Below, one piece after another: positions 1 to 6,134 of a DNA stretch of 7,788 bases. Made by a program: the position numbers and the translations under genes. This DNA comes from Rhodoferax sp. (GTDB lineage: Bacteria; Pseudomonadota; Gammaproteobacteria; Burkholderiales; Burkholderiaceae_C), in assembly GCA_030833685.1 (NCBI GenBank), contig JAURGS010000120.1, positions 1 to 7,788 on the forward strand, in the 5' to 3' direction. Numbering within the stretch: the stretch's first letter is position 1; the number at the start of each line of letters is the position of its first letter. The notes under the pieces were generated by a model. The model did not search any database. It saw only the letters and a program-made list of their open reading frames with translations, and was not told the DNA's origin.

Positions 1-1
1 T

Positions 2-77
2 TGGAGCGGGAAAAGAGTCTCGAACTCTCGACCTCAACCTTGGCAAGGTTGCGCTCTACCAACTGAGCTATTCCCGC
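2..77 (-). tRNA. tRNA-Gly (anticodon GCC), copy 2 in transcription order
   Basis: Read on the minus strand, this is a complete 76-nt cloverleaf. The acceptor stem is GCGGGAA paired with TTCCCGC, followed by discriminator T and an encoded CCA. The D arm contains AGTTGGTAGA. The anticodon arm is CAACC-TTGCCAA-GGTTG, so the anticodon is GCC and decodes the glycine codons GGC and GGU. The T arm is GAGAG-TTCGAGA-CTCTT, with one G-U pair. It is base-for-base identical to the copy at 115-190. Its 3' end lies one base from the window edge, so whether more tRNA genes follow cannot be seen. It is probably co-transcribed with the first copy. Confidence 0.97.
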
Positions 78-82
78 ATTTG

Positions 83-102
83 CCGCAGCAACGAGGCTGC
101 GG
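83..102 (-). other. Hairpin in the spacer between the two tRNA-Gly genes
   Basis: The 37-nt spacer between the tRNA copies contains a perfect 7-bp inverted repeat, CCGCAGC (83-89) and GCTGCGG (96-102), with a 6-nt loop. No T-run follows it on the minus strand, so it does not look like an intrinsic terminator. I infer a processing or spacing structure in a dicistronic tRNA precursor. The bases are seen directly; the role is not. Confidence 0.45.
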
Positions 103-114
103 ACGTGCAATCTT

Positions 115-190
115 TGGAGCGGGAAAAGAGTCTCGAACTCTCGACCTCAACCTTGGCAAGGTTGCGCTCTACCAACTGAGCTATTCCCGC
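115..190 (-). tRNA. tRNA-Gly (anticodon GCC), copy 1 in transcription order
   Basis: This 76-nt minus-strand tRNA has encoded CCA, anticodon GCC, and all arms identical to the copy at 2-77. The two genes are a tandem duplication with a period of 113 bp. The match extends a few bases beyond the 5' end of each gene (TTTGC on the plus strand at 79-83 and 192-196), with one mismatch at 78/191. Having two copies of the major glycine tRNA is ordinary gene dosage. It lies 60 nt downstream of the lon stop codon and has a possible promoter of its own just upstream. Confidence 0.97.
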
Positions 191-204
191 GTTTGCGAAC
201 CTAA

Positions 205-210
205 ATTGTA
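205..210 (-). promoter_or_regulatory. Possible -10 element for the tRNA-Gly pair
   Basis: The minus strand reads TACAAT here, five of six matches to the sigma-70 -10 consensus, in an AT-rich stretch 14 nt before the first tRNA. Initiation about 7 nt downstream would give a leader of roughly 8 nt, typical of a tRNA operon. No convincing -35 element lies 16-18 nt upstream, where the sequence is GC-rich and belongs to the hairpin after lon. Read-through from lon is therefore an alternative way to express the tRNAs. Confidence 0.35.
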
Positions 211-219
211 ATTGAAAAT

Positions 220-239
220 GAGCTGGCGTCCTCCAGCCC
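220..239 (-). terminator. Short candidate terminator downstream of lon
   Basis: About 11 nt past the lon stop, the minus strand can fold a 7-bp stem, GGCTGG-type (233-239) against CCAGCTC-type (220-226), with one G-U pair and a 6-nt loop AGGACG. It is followed by ATTTTCAATT. The U-tract is short and interrupted, so this is a weak intrinsic terminator at best. It would separate the protease cluster from the tRNA genes. Some read-through is likely. Confidence 0.4.
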
Positions 240-250
240 CAAAGCGCTAA

Positions 251-2689
251 TCAGTGCTTGATCGGATCGGTTCGTACCGCCTCGGCAGGCTTTGCTTTGG
301 CCGCTGGCTCCACGGCGGGCTCGTCGTCGGGCAGTGGCATTGGCGCACGCTCAAGAGCGATTTCCAGCACTTTGTCGATCCAGCGCACCGGAATGATGTC
401 CAGCCCCTGTTTGACGTTTTCTGGAATTTCCTGCAGGTCTTTTTTGTTGTCCTCAGGGATTAACACCGTCTTGATGCTGCCACGCAGTGCCGCCAGCAAC
501 TTCTCCTTGAGCCCGCCAATGGCGGTGACTTCTCCGCGCAGCGTGATCTCGCCTGTCATGGCCACATCACTGCGCACCGGAATACCGGTCATGGCGGAAA
601 CAAATGCGGTGGTCATGGCCGCACCAGCACTGGGCCCATCTTTGGGGGTGGCGCCGTCGGGCACGTGGATGTGCAGGTCTTTTTTCTCGAAGAATTCATG
701 CTTGATACCCAGGCTTTGGGCCCGGCTACGCACCACAGTGCGGGCGGCTTCGACAGACTCTTTCATCACGTCGCCAAGTGAGCCAGTGCGTGTGATGGCG
801 CCTTTGCCGGGCATCATGGCCGCCTCAATCGTCAGCAAATCGCCACCGACTTCGGTGTAGGCCAAGCCGACCACCTGGCCAACCTGGTTTTTCTTTTCTG
901 CCTTGCCGAAGTCAAACTTGCGCACACCGAGAAACTCGTTCAGGTTGTCGCTGGTCACCCGCACCTTGTCGGTCATCTTCTTGAGCTGCAAGCCCTTGAC
1001 CACCTTTCGGCAAATTTTGGAGATATCGCGCTCGAGCGAGCGCACGCCAGCCTCCCGGGTGTAGTAGCGCACGATATCGCGCACGGCTTCCTCGGTGACT
1101 TCAATCTCATGGGCTTTCACGCCGTTGTTGCTCATCTGCTTGGGCAACAGGTACTTGATGGCGATGTTGACTTTTTCGTCCTCGGTGTAGCCCGCCAGGC
1201 GGATCACCTCCATGCGGTCCAGCAGCGCTGGCGGAATGTTCATCGAGTTCGAGGTCGCCACAAACATCACGTCGCTCAGGTCGAAGTCAACCTCGACGTA
1301 ATGGTCGGCAAATTTATGGTTCTGCTCGGGGTCAAGCACCTCGAGCAGCGCCGAGGAGGGGTCTCCACGGAAATCCATGCCCAGCTTGTCGATTTCATCG
1401 AGCAGGAACAACGGATTGCGGGTGCCGACCTTGCTCAGGCTTTGCAGGACCTTGCCGGGCATGGCACCGATATAAGTGCGCCGGTGCCCGCGGATTTCGG
1501 CCTCGTCACGCATGCCGCCCAGGGCCATGCGGACGTACTTTCGTCCGGTGGCTTTGGCAATGGACTGCCCGAGCGAGGTTTTACCGACGCCGGGCGGCCC
1601 CACCAGGCACAAAATTGGCGCCTTGATTTTGTCCACTCGCTGCTGAACCGCAAGGTATTCCAGGATGCGGTCTTTAACCTTTTCCAGCCCGTAGTGGTCC
1701 TCGTTGAGAACAGTCTCAGCGTTAGGCAGGTCGCGCTTAACTTTGGTTTTGGTGGCCCAGGGCAGGCCGGCGAGCACGTCGATGTAGTTGCGCACCACGG
1801 TCGCCTCGGCTGACATGGGCGACATCAGCTTGAGCTTTTTGAACTCGGAATCGGCTTTTTTGCGAGCCTCTTTGGGCATGCGCGCTGCCTTGATCTTTTT
1901 CTCGATCTCCTCGATGTCGGCGCCTTCTTCGCCTTCACCCAGTTCTTTCTGGATAGCCTTGACCTGTTCGTTGAGGTAGAAGTCACGTTGACTTTTCTCC
2001 ATCTGGCGCTTCACGCGTCCGCGGATTTTTTTGTCCACGTTCAGAATGTCGACCTCACGGTCAAGTTGCTCAAACAGGTTTTCCAGGCGTTCTTTCACCT
2101 TGGCCTGATCCAGCACAGACTGCTTGCCTTCGAGCTTGAGCGGCAGGTGGGCAGCGATGGTGTCAGTCAGCCGCCCTGGGTCGTCGATGCTGTTGATAGA
2201 GGTGAGGATCTCGGGCGGAATTTTTTTGTTCAGTTTGACGTACTGATCAAACTGCTGCATCACGGCTCGACGCAGGGCTTCGATCTCACTGGAGGCCTCG
2301 CGCTCTGTATCGGTGTCCACAATTTCGGTCACAGGCGTCAATGTGGCCACGAAGTGATGCTCGCCATCGGTCACGGCGTCCACGCGTGCACGCTGCAGGC
2401 CCTCGACCAAGACCTTAACGGTTCCGTCAGGAAGTTTGAGCATTTGCAGGATCGTCGACAAGCAGCCCATGTCGAACATATCGCCGACTGTGGGCTCGTC
2501 TTTGGCTGCAGCTTTTTGGGCCACCAGCATGATGCGCCGGTCCTCGGCCATGGCCGCTTCCAGTGCCTTGATGCTTTTTGGGCGGCCCACGAACAAGGGG
2601 ATGACCATGTGCGGAAAGACCACGACATCCCGAAGCGGCAGCAAAGGGAGATCGATCGGTGTTTCGGGAAGGGGTGTGTGACCTGACAT
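251..2689 (-). CDS. lon: ATP-dependent Lon protease (endopeptidase La)
   Basis: Lon is a cytoplasmic hexameric AAA+ protease that degrades misfolded proteins and selected regulators. The 812-residue product starts with the LON substrate-binding domain (about residues 14-210, PLLPLRDVVVFP near the start). A coiled-coil linker follows (about 215-300). The AAA+ module has Walker A GPPGVGKT at 364-371, Walker B LFLLDEID ending at 434, sensor-1 Asn481 in TSN, arginine finger Arg492 and sensor-2 Arg550. The C-terminal peptidase has the catalytic Ser687 in PKDGPSAG and Lys730 in GGLKEKLLAA, matching the Ser679/Lys722 dyad of E. coli Lon. The ATG at 2687-2689 is preceded by AGGA with a 5-nt spacer, which supports this start. 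The last 30 or so residues form a proline- and alanine-rich tail, making it about 28 residues longer than the E. coli protein (784). It is 33 nt downstream of clpX, so co-transcription is likely, possibly with an extra heat-shock promoter. Confidence 0.98.
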   Translation of the reverse strand: MSGHTPLPETPIDLPLLPLRDVVVFPHMVIPLFVGRPKSIKALEAAMAEDRRIMLVAQKAAAKDEPTVGDMFDMGCLSTILQMLKLPDGTVKVLVEGLQRARVDAVTDGEHHFVATLTPVTEIVDTDTEREASSEIEALRRAVMQQFDQYVKLNKKIPPEILTSINSIDDPGRLTDTIAAHLPLKLEGKQSVLDQAKVKERLENLFEQLDREVDILNVDKKIRGRVKRQMEKSQRDFYLNEQVKAIQKELGEGEEGADIEEIEKKIKAARMPKEARKKADSEFKKLKLMSPMSAEATVVRNYIDVLAGLPWATKTKVKRDLPNAETVLNEDHYGLEKVKDRILEYLAVQQRVDKIKAPILCLVGPPGVGKTSLGQSIAKATGRKYVRMALGGMRDEAEIRGHRRTYIGAMPGKVLQSLSKVGTRNPLFLLDEIDKLGMDFRGDPSSALLEVLDPEQNHKFADHYVEVDFDLSDVMFVATSNSMNIPPALLDRMEVIRLAGYTEDEKVNIAIKYLLPKQMSNNGVKAHEIEVTEEAVRDIVRYYTREAGVRSLERDISKICRKVVKGLQLKKMTDKVRVTSDNLNEFLGVRKFDFGKAEKKNQVGQVVGLAYTEVGGDLLTIEAAMMPGKGAITRTGSLGDVMKESVEAARTVVRSRAQSLGIKHEFFEKKDLHIHVPDGATPKDGPSAGAAMTTAFVSAMTGIPVRSDVAMTGEITLRGEVTAIGGLKEKLLAALRGSIKTVLIPEDNKKDLQEIPENVKQGLDIIPVRWIDKVLEIALERAPMPLPDDEPAVEPAAKAKPAEAVRTDPIKH

Positions 2690-2704
2690 GGCAATCCTAG
2701 TTTT

Positions 2705-2720
2705 GAGGCGCTGAAGCCTC
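2705..2720 (-). other. Small hairpin in the clpX-lon gap
   Basis: GAGGC (2705-2709) and GCCTC (2716-2720) form a 5-bp stem with a 6-nt loop, placed directly after the clpX stop and before the lon ribosome-binding site. It is followed by AAAAC on the minus strand rather than a T-run, so it should not terminate transcription. It may act as an mRNA processing or stability element between the two cistrons. That role is inference from position alone. Confidence 0.35.
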
Positions 2721-2722
2721 GT

Positions 2723-3985
2723 TTAGGCGGACTTGGCGATTTCTTTCAAAACCATCAAGGGCGGCTTGTTGTCCACAATCGTGGCCTCTTCAACCACCAC
2801 TTTTTGAACGTTTTTGGCGGTTGGTAGATCAAACATGGTGTCAATCAGCGCCAATTCAAGTATGGATCGCAGTCCGCGCGCACCTGTTTTGCGCGCCAGC
2901 GCTTTTTTGGCAATCGCCGTCAGGGCTGCTGGGCGCAGTTCAAGCTCCACACCCTCCATGGCAAAAAGCTGGTTGTATTGCTTGGCCAGCGCATTTTTGG
3001 GCTCGGTCAGGATCTGCACCAATGCATCCTGCGAGAGCTCGTCGAGCGTGGCGACCACCGGCATACGACCAACCAGCTCTGGAATCAGACCGAACTTGAT
3101 CAAGTCCTCAGGCTCTACGTCTTTGAACACCTCGGTCAGGCTGCGGCTTTGTTTGCTCTTGACGACGGCGCCAAAACCCATGCCTGATGACTCGGTGCGG
3201 TTCTCGATCACTTTTTCCAGACCGGCGAATGCGCCACCACAAATAAAGAGAATGTTGGTGGTGTCCACCTGGACAAAGTCCTGGTTGGGATGTTTGCGCC
3301 CACCCTGTGGCGGCACGCTGGCCATCGTGCCTTCGATCAGCTTGAGCAAGGCCTGTTGCACCCCTTCGCCCGAGACGTCACGGGTGATGGAGGGGTTGTC
3401 CGACTTGCGCGAGATTTTGTCAATCTCGTCGATGTAGACAATGCCTTTTTGGGCTCGAGGCACATCGTAGTTACAGCTTTGCAAGAGCTTGAGAACAATG
3501 TTCTCGACGTCTTCACCCACATAACCCGCTTCGGTCAGGGTGGTGGCGTCGGCCATCACAAACGGCACGTTGAGCATGCGCGCCAGGGTTTGTGCCAACA
3601 AGGTCTTGCCCGATCCCGTGGGCCCGATGAGCAGAATATTGCTCTTGGTCAGCTCGACATCGTTTTTGGCAGATTTCTCTTGATGGCGTAAGCGCTTGTA
3701 GTGGTTGTATACGGCTACTGCCAGCGTGCGCTTGGCTGTTTCTTGGCCGATGACGTAGTTGTCCAGGTTGGCTTTGATCTCGGCCGGTGTCGGCAGGGCG
3801 TCACTGGGCGCCACTTCGGTTTTGGCGGGCAGTTCGTCGCGGATGATCTCATTGCACAGGTCAATGCACTCGTCGCACACGAACACCGACGGCCCAGCAA
3901 TCAGCTTTTTGACCTCGGTTTGGCTTTTGCCGCAAAAAGAGCAATAAAGGGTTTTTTCGCCAGAACTACCTTTTTTCTCTGCCAT
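2723..3985 (-). CDS. clpX: ClpX, ATP-binding unfoldase subunit of the ClpXP protease
   Basis: ClpX forms a hexameric ring that recognises, unfolds and threads substrates into ClpP in the cytoplasm. The 420-residue product begins with the C4 zinc-binding domain, Cys15, Cys18, Cys37 and Cys40, which recruits adaptors and some substrates. The AAA+ region shows Walker A GPTGSGKT at 121-128, pore-1 loop GYVG at 154-157, Walker B IVYIDEID at 182-189, the RDVSGEGVQ pore-2 region near 202-210, arginine finger Arg307 and sensor-2 Arg370 in GARGLRS. The loop that docks on ClpP reads MGF at 269-271, where E. coli has IGF. The ATG aligns with the known family start, but no good Shine-Dalgarno precedes it. 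The gene begins 5 nt after the clpP stop, so translation is probably coupled to clpP. ClpX and ClpP being adjacent agrees with their joint function. Confidence 0.98.
   Translation of the reverse strand: MAEKKGSSGEKTLYCSFCGKSQTEVKKLIAGPSVFVCDECIDLCNEIIRDELPAKTEVAPSDALPTPAEIKANLDNYVIGQETAKRTLAVAVYNHYKRLRHQEKSAKNDVELTKSNILLIGPTGSGKTLLAQTLARMLNVPFVMADATTLTEAGYVGEDVENIVLKLLQSCNYDVPRAQKGIVYIDEIDKISRKSDNPSITRDVSGEGVQQALLKLIEGTMASVPPQGGRKHPNQDFVQVDTTNILFICGGAFAGLEKVIENRTESSGMGFGAVVKSKQSRSLTEVFKDVEPEDLIKFGLIPELVGRMPVVATLDELSQDALVQILTEPKNALAKQYNQLFAMEGVELELRPAALTAIAKKALARKTGARGLRSILELALIDTMFDLPTAKNVQKVVVEEATIVDNKPPLMVLKEIAKSA
2731..2759 (-). promoter_or_regulatory. Candidate sigma-32 (heat-shock) promoter for lon inside the clpX 3' end
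   Basis: The minus strand has CCGCCCTTGAT (CTTGAT at 2754-2759), close to the sigma-32 -35 consensus CCCTTGAA. After a 15-nt spacer comes CGCCAAGT (2731-2738), a moderate match to the -10 consensus CCCCATNT. Initiation would fall near the clpX stop, leaving a 5' leader of about 35-40 nt before the lon ATG. lon is a known sigma-32 target in E. coli, which makes the idea reasonable. The bases also encode the ClpX C-terminus, so the match may be chance. Confidence 0.3.
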
Positions 3986-3990
3986 GTGTT

Positions 3991-4611
3991 TTACGCCCGT
4001 TTAGAGATGACCTGATCGACCAGGCCATATTCCTTGCATTCCTCTGCAGACATATAGTAATCGCGCTCAGTGTCTCGGGCAATGCGCTCCAAAGACTGGC
4101 CGGTTCGCTCAGCCAGAATTTTGTTGAGTTGCTCACGTGTTTTGAGGATCTCACGAGCCTGAATTTCAATCTCAGTGGCTTGGCCTTGGCTGCCCCCAGA
4201 GGGTTGATGAATCATGACTTTCGAGTTGGGCAAGGAAAAGCGCTTGCCCTTGGCACCCGCAGCCAGCAGAAATGCGCCCATGCTGGCCGCCATGCCAATG
4301 CACAGGGTCGAGACGTCGGGCTTGATGAAGTTCATGGTGTCGTAAATGGCCATGCCTGCGCTGACCGAGCCCCCAGGTGAGTTGATGTAGAAAGAGATGT
4401 CCTTGTCCGGATTTTCGCTCTCTAAAAACAGCAACTGGGCGACCACCAGGTTGGCAACCTGGTCGTTGACGGGGCCGACCATGAACACAACGCGCTCTTT
4501 GAGCAGACGAGAGTAGATGTCGTAAGACCGCTCGCCGCGCCCCGATTGCTCAATCACCATGGGGATCATGCCCAGGCCCTGGGTCTCCATCACCTTGCTC
4601 GCAAAACTCAT
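3991..4611 (-). CDS. clpP: ClpP, ATP-dependent Clp protease proteolytic subunit
   Basis: ClpP is the serine peptidase of ClpXP and ClpAP. It assembles as two stacked heptamers and cuts polypeptides fed in by the AAA+ partner. From the ATG chosen here the product has 206 residues, against 207 in E. coli. The catalytic triad is Ser110 in GMAASMGA, His135 in MIHQP and Asp184 in RDTERD, at the same spacing as E. coli Ser111/His136/Asp185. A short N-terminal propeptide of about 13 residues precedes the conserved IPMVIEQ region. The open frame extends five codons further to a TTG at 4624-4626, but that codon has no ribosome-binding site. The ATG at 4609-4611 has GGAG 5 nt upstream, so I prefer the ATG. 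The gene sits between tig and clpX, and a candidate heat-shock promoter and inverted repeat lie in the 139-nt gap upstream. Confidence 0.97.
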   Translation of the reverse strand: MSFASKVMETQGLGMIPMVIEQSGRGERSYDIYSRLLKERVVFMVGPVNDQVANLVVAQLLFLESENPDKDISFYINSPGGSVSAGMAIYDTMNFIKPDVSTLCIGMAASMGAFLLAAGAKGKRFSLPNSKVMIHQPSGGSQGQATEIEIQAREILKTREQLNKILAERTGQSLERIARDTERDYYMSAEECKEYGLVDQVISKRA

Positions 4612-4616
4612 ATTGG

Positions 4617-4620
4617 CTCC
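4617..4620 (-). promoter_or_regulatory. Ribosome-binding site that fixes the clpP start
   Basis: GGAG on the minus strand lies 5 nt before the ATG at 4609-4611. It sits inside the five codons that a TTG start at 4626 would add, and nothing comparable precedes that TTG. This favours the shorter, 206-residue ClpP. Confidence 0.75.
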
Positions 4621-4676
4621 ATTCAAGCGCTACGCGTATGGGTTACTACTGTAGCTAAAAAACATGTCCCGAAAGC

Positions 4677-4704
4677 AATTGGGGCTTGTCCACCGTAAAA
4701 CAAG
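4677..4704 (-). promoter_or_regulatory. Candidate sigma-32 (heat-shock) promoter for clpP-clpX
   Basis: On the minus strand a -35-like CTTGTT (4699-4704) is followed by a 14-nt spacer and a -10-like CCCCAATT (4677-4684). The sigma-32 consensus is CTTGAA, 13-15 nt, then CCCCATNT. Initiation would be near 4670, giving a leader of about 60 nt before the clpP ATG. clpP is a known heat-shock gene in E. coli and other proteobacteria. The -10 element coincides with one arm of the large inverted repeat at 4679-4721, so promoter use and RNA structure from tig read-through would involve the same bases. Confidence 0.4.
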
Positions 4705-4721
4705 TCCGGTGCAAGCCCCAA
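4679..4721 (-). repeat. Strong inverted repeat between tig and clpP
   Basis: TTGGGGCTTG (4679-4688) and CAAGCCCCAA (4712-4721) are perfect 10-bp inverted arms. Inside them CACCG (4691-4695) pairs with CGGTG (4707-4711), giving a 15-bp stem interrupted only by a 2-nt bulge (4689-4690), with an 11-nt loop. On the minus strand it is followed by TTGCTTTC rather than a clean U-run; a T6 run occurs about 17 nt further on (4657-4662). It could be a leaky terminator or attenuator reducing tig read-through into clpP, an RNase processing site, or a protein-binding dyad. The structure is seen directly; the role is inferred. Confidence 0.6.
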
Positions 4722-4728
4722 GTGCGGC

Positions 4729-4743
4729 GCCGCTGGATGCGGC
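4729..4743 (-). other. Small hairpin just after the tig stop codon
   Basis: GCCGC (4729-4733) and GCGGC (4739-4743) form a 5-bp stem with a 5-nt loop, starting 7 nt after the tig stop. It is not followed by a T-run. Together with the larger inverted repeat 8 nt further on, it makes most of the tig-clpP gap foldable, which may protect the 3' end of the tig message. Confidence 0.35.
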
Positions 4744-4750
4744 ACTGGCA

Positions 4751-6061
4751 TCAGTTCTGAGCCATCAACTCGTCAAACGCGATGGTTTTGTCCACCACCT
4801 TGGCTTGTGACAGCACGAACTCGGTGACGTTGTTTTCCAGAACAATCGCTTCCACCTCTGCGAGGCGGTTTTGATCGCTGAAGTACCAGCGCGACACCTC
4901 GGCGGGCTTTTCGTAGCTGGCGGCCAGTTCATCCACGTGGGCTTTGATCTGGTCCATGGTGGCCTGCAGCTTGTTGGTTTTAACCAACTCCGCCACCACC
5001 AAACCCAGGCGTACGCGTCGCTCGGCCTGAGGACGAAAGACATCGCCAGGAATTTCCACTTTGTCGGCATCCTTGATGCCGCGTTGTTTGAGATCGCTGC
5101 GCGCGCCCTGCAGCAGTCGCTGCATCTCGGCCTCCACGCTGGCGTTGGGTAGGTCCAGCTCAGCCTTGGCTACCAGAGCATCCATCACAGCGGTTTTGTT
5201 GCGTGCCTGCAGTCGGGTTTTGACTTCACGTTGCAGGTTTTTGCGAATGTCTTCGCGCAAACCTTCTACCGTGGCATCGGCGATGCCCAGTGCCTTGGCC
5301 AGCGCACCGTTGACTTCGGGCAAATGTGCAGCCTCAATTTTTTTGACGGTGATCATGAAGTCGGCGGTCTTGCCGGCCACATCTTTACCTTGGTAGTCCT
5401 CTGGAAACGCCAGCGGGAATGTCTTGCTCTCGCCCGACTTCATGCCGCGTGCAGCTTCTTCAAATTCCTTGAGCATTTGTCCGTCGCCCAAAATGAACTG
5501 GAAGTCGTCTGCCTTGCCGCCTTGAAAAGCCTCGCCATCCAATTTGCCTTCAAAATCCACGGTGAGCCTGTCACCATCTTGTGCGGCAGCGTCCTGAGCG
5601 CGCTGGGCAAATGTGCGGCGCTGTTTGCGAAGAATGTCGATGGTTTTCTCAATTGCGTCGTCAGTGACTTGCGCGTTGAGTTTCTCAATCTCCGCGGAGG
5701 TCAGGTCGCCGATCTTGACTTCGGGCAAGACCTCAAAAACCGCCTCAAACGCCAGTTCCCCCTCGGGGGCGCCTTCTTTTTCGTTGATCTTGGGCTGCCC
5801 TGCCACGCGCAACTGTGCTTCGTTGGCGGCTTTGAAGAAAGCCTCGCCAACTTTGTCGTTCATCACCTCATAGTGAACCGAATAACCGTAGCGCTGGGCG
5901 ACGACCGACATGGGCACTTTGCCGGGGCGAAAACCGTCCATCTTGACGGTACGAGCCAGTTTTTTCAGGCGCGTGTTCACTTCGGTTTCGATGGTGTTGA
6001 CCGGCAAACTCAGGGTCATCTTCCGTTGCAGCTTTTCCAGGGTTTCGACGGCAATAGCCAT
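4751..6061 (-). CDS. tig: Trigger factor, ribosome-associated chaperone and peptidyl-prolyl isomerase
   Basis: Trigger factor binds the ribosome beside the exit tunnel and shields nascent chains. The 436-residue product (432 in E. coli) has the three expected parts. The N-terminal ribosome-binding domain (about 1-115) carries the signature GFRPGKVP at 43-50, where E. coli has GFRKGKVP. The FKBP-type isomerase domain spans about 155-245 (LTVDFEGKLDGEAFQGGK, LGDGQML, FPEDY). The C-terminal helical substrate-binding region (about 250-436) includes YEKPAEV and ends FDELMAQN. The ATG at 6059-6061 has GGAG with a 7-nt spacer. A possible 22-codon ORF ends inside that spacer, so initiation may be coupled to it. 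The gene is first in the tig-clpP-clpX-lon cluster. Confidence 0.98.
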   Translation of the reverse strand: MAIAVETLEKLQRKMTLSLPVNTIETEVNTRLKKLARTVKMDGFRPGKVPMSVVAQRYGYSVHYEVMNDKVGEAFFKAANEAQLRVAGQPKINEKEGAPEGELAFEAVFEVLPEVKIGDLTSAEIEKLNAQVTDDAIEKTIDILRKQRRTFAQRAQDAAAQDGDRLTVDFEGKLDGEAFQGGKADDFQFILGDGQMLKEFEEAARGMKSGESKTFPLAFPEDYQGKDVAGKTADFMITVKKIEAAHLPEVNGALAKALGIADATVEGLREDIRKNLQREVKTRLQARNKTAVMDALVAKAELDLPNASVEAEMQRLLQGARSDLKQRGIKDADKVEIPGDVFRPQAERRVRLGLVVAELVKTNKLQATMDQIKAHVDELAASYEKPAEVSRWYFSDQNRLAEVEAIVLENNVTEFVLSQAKVVDKTIAFDELMAQN

Positions 6062-6065
6062 GTGA

Positions 6066-6134
6066 TTACTCCATGTTCAGTGTTGGGTCCACGCCGACTA
6101 CATTGCCATGGGCCATCAGCGCGTTGGTATTCAT
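6066..6134 (-). CDS. Possible 22-residue leader ORF ahead of tig
   Basis: An ATG-started frame of 22 codons begins MNTNALMAHG and ends DPTLNME-TAA. Its stop codon sits between the tig Shine-Dalgarno (its last sense codon GAG is part of GGAG) and the tig ATG, 4 nt before that ATG. This geometry fits translational coupling, in which a ribosome ending here could re-initiate at tig. Against it, no clear Shine-Dalgarno precedes its own ATG, and a frame of this length occurs readily by chance. I recognise no family. Treat it as a hypothesis. Confidence 0.25.
   Translation of the reverse strand: MNTNALMAHGNVVGVDPTLNME
6069..6072 (-). promoter_or_regulatory. Ribosome-binding site of tig
   Basis: GGAG on the minus strand lies 7 nt before the tig ATG. 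It overlaps the last codons (ATG GAG TAA) of the possible leader ORF, so any ribosome translating that ORF would pass over this site just before tig initiation. Confidence 0.7.

Noticed and set aside
1988..2686. Long plus-strand open frames opposite lon (also 1109-1813 and 258-860)
   Set aside because: They are shadows of the lon coding sequence. Lon is intact with all catalytic residues, and the antisense translations show no family features.
4648..4678. A sigma-70-like promoter for clpP (TTGCTT and TACAGT on the minus strand)
   Set aside because: The spacer is 19 nt and the -10 is only a four-of-six match. The sigma-32-like candidate just upstream is a better explanation.
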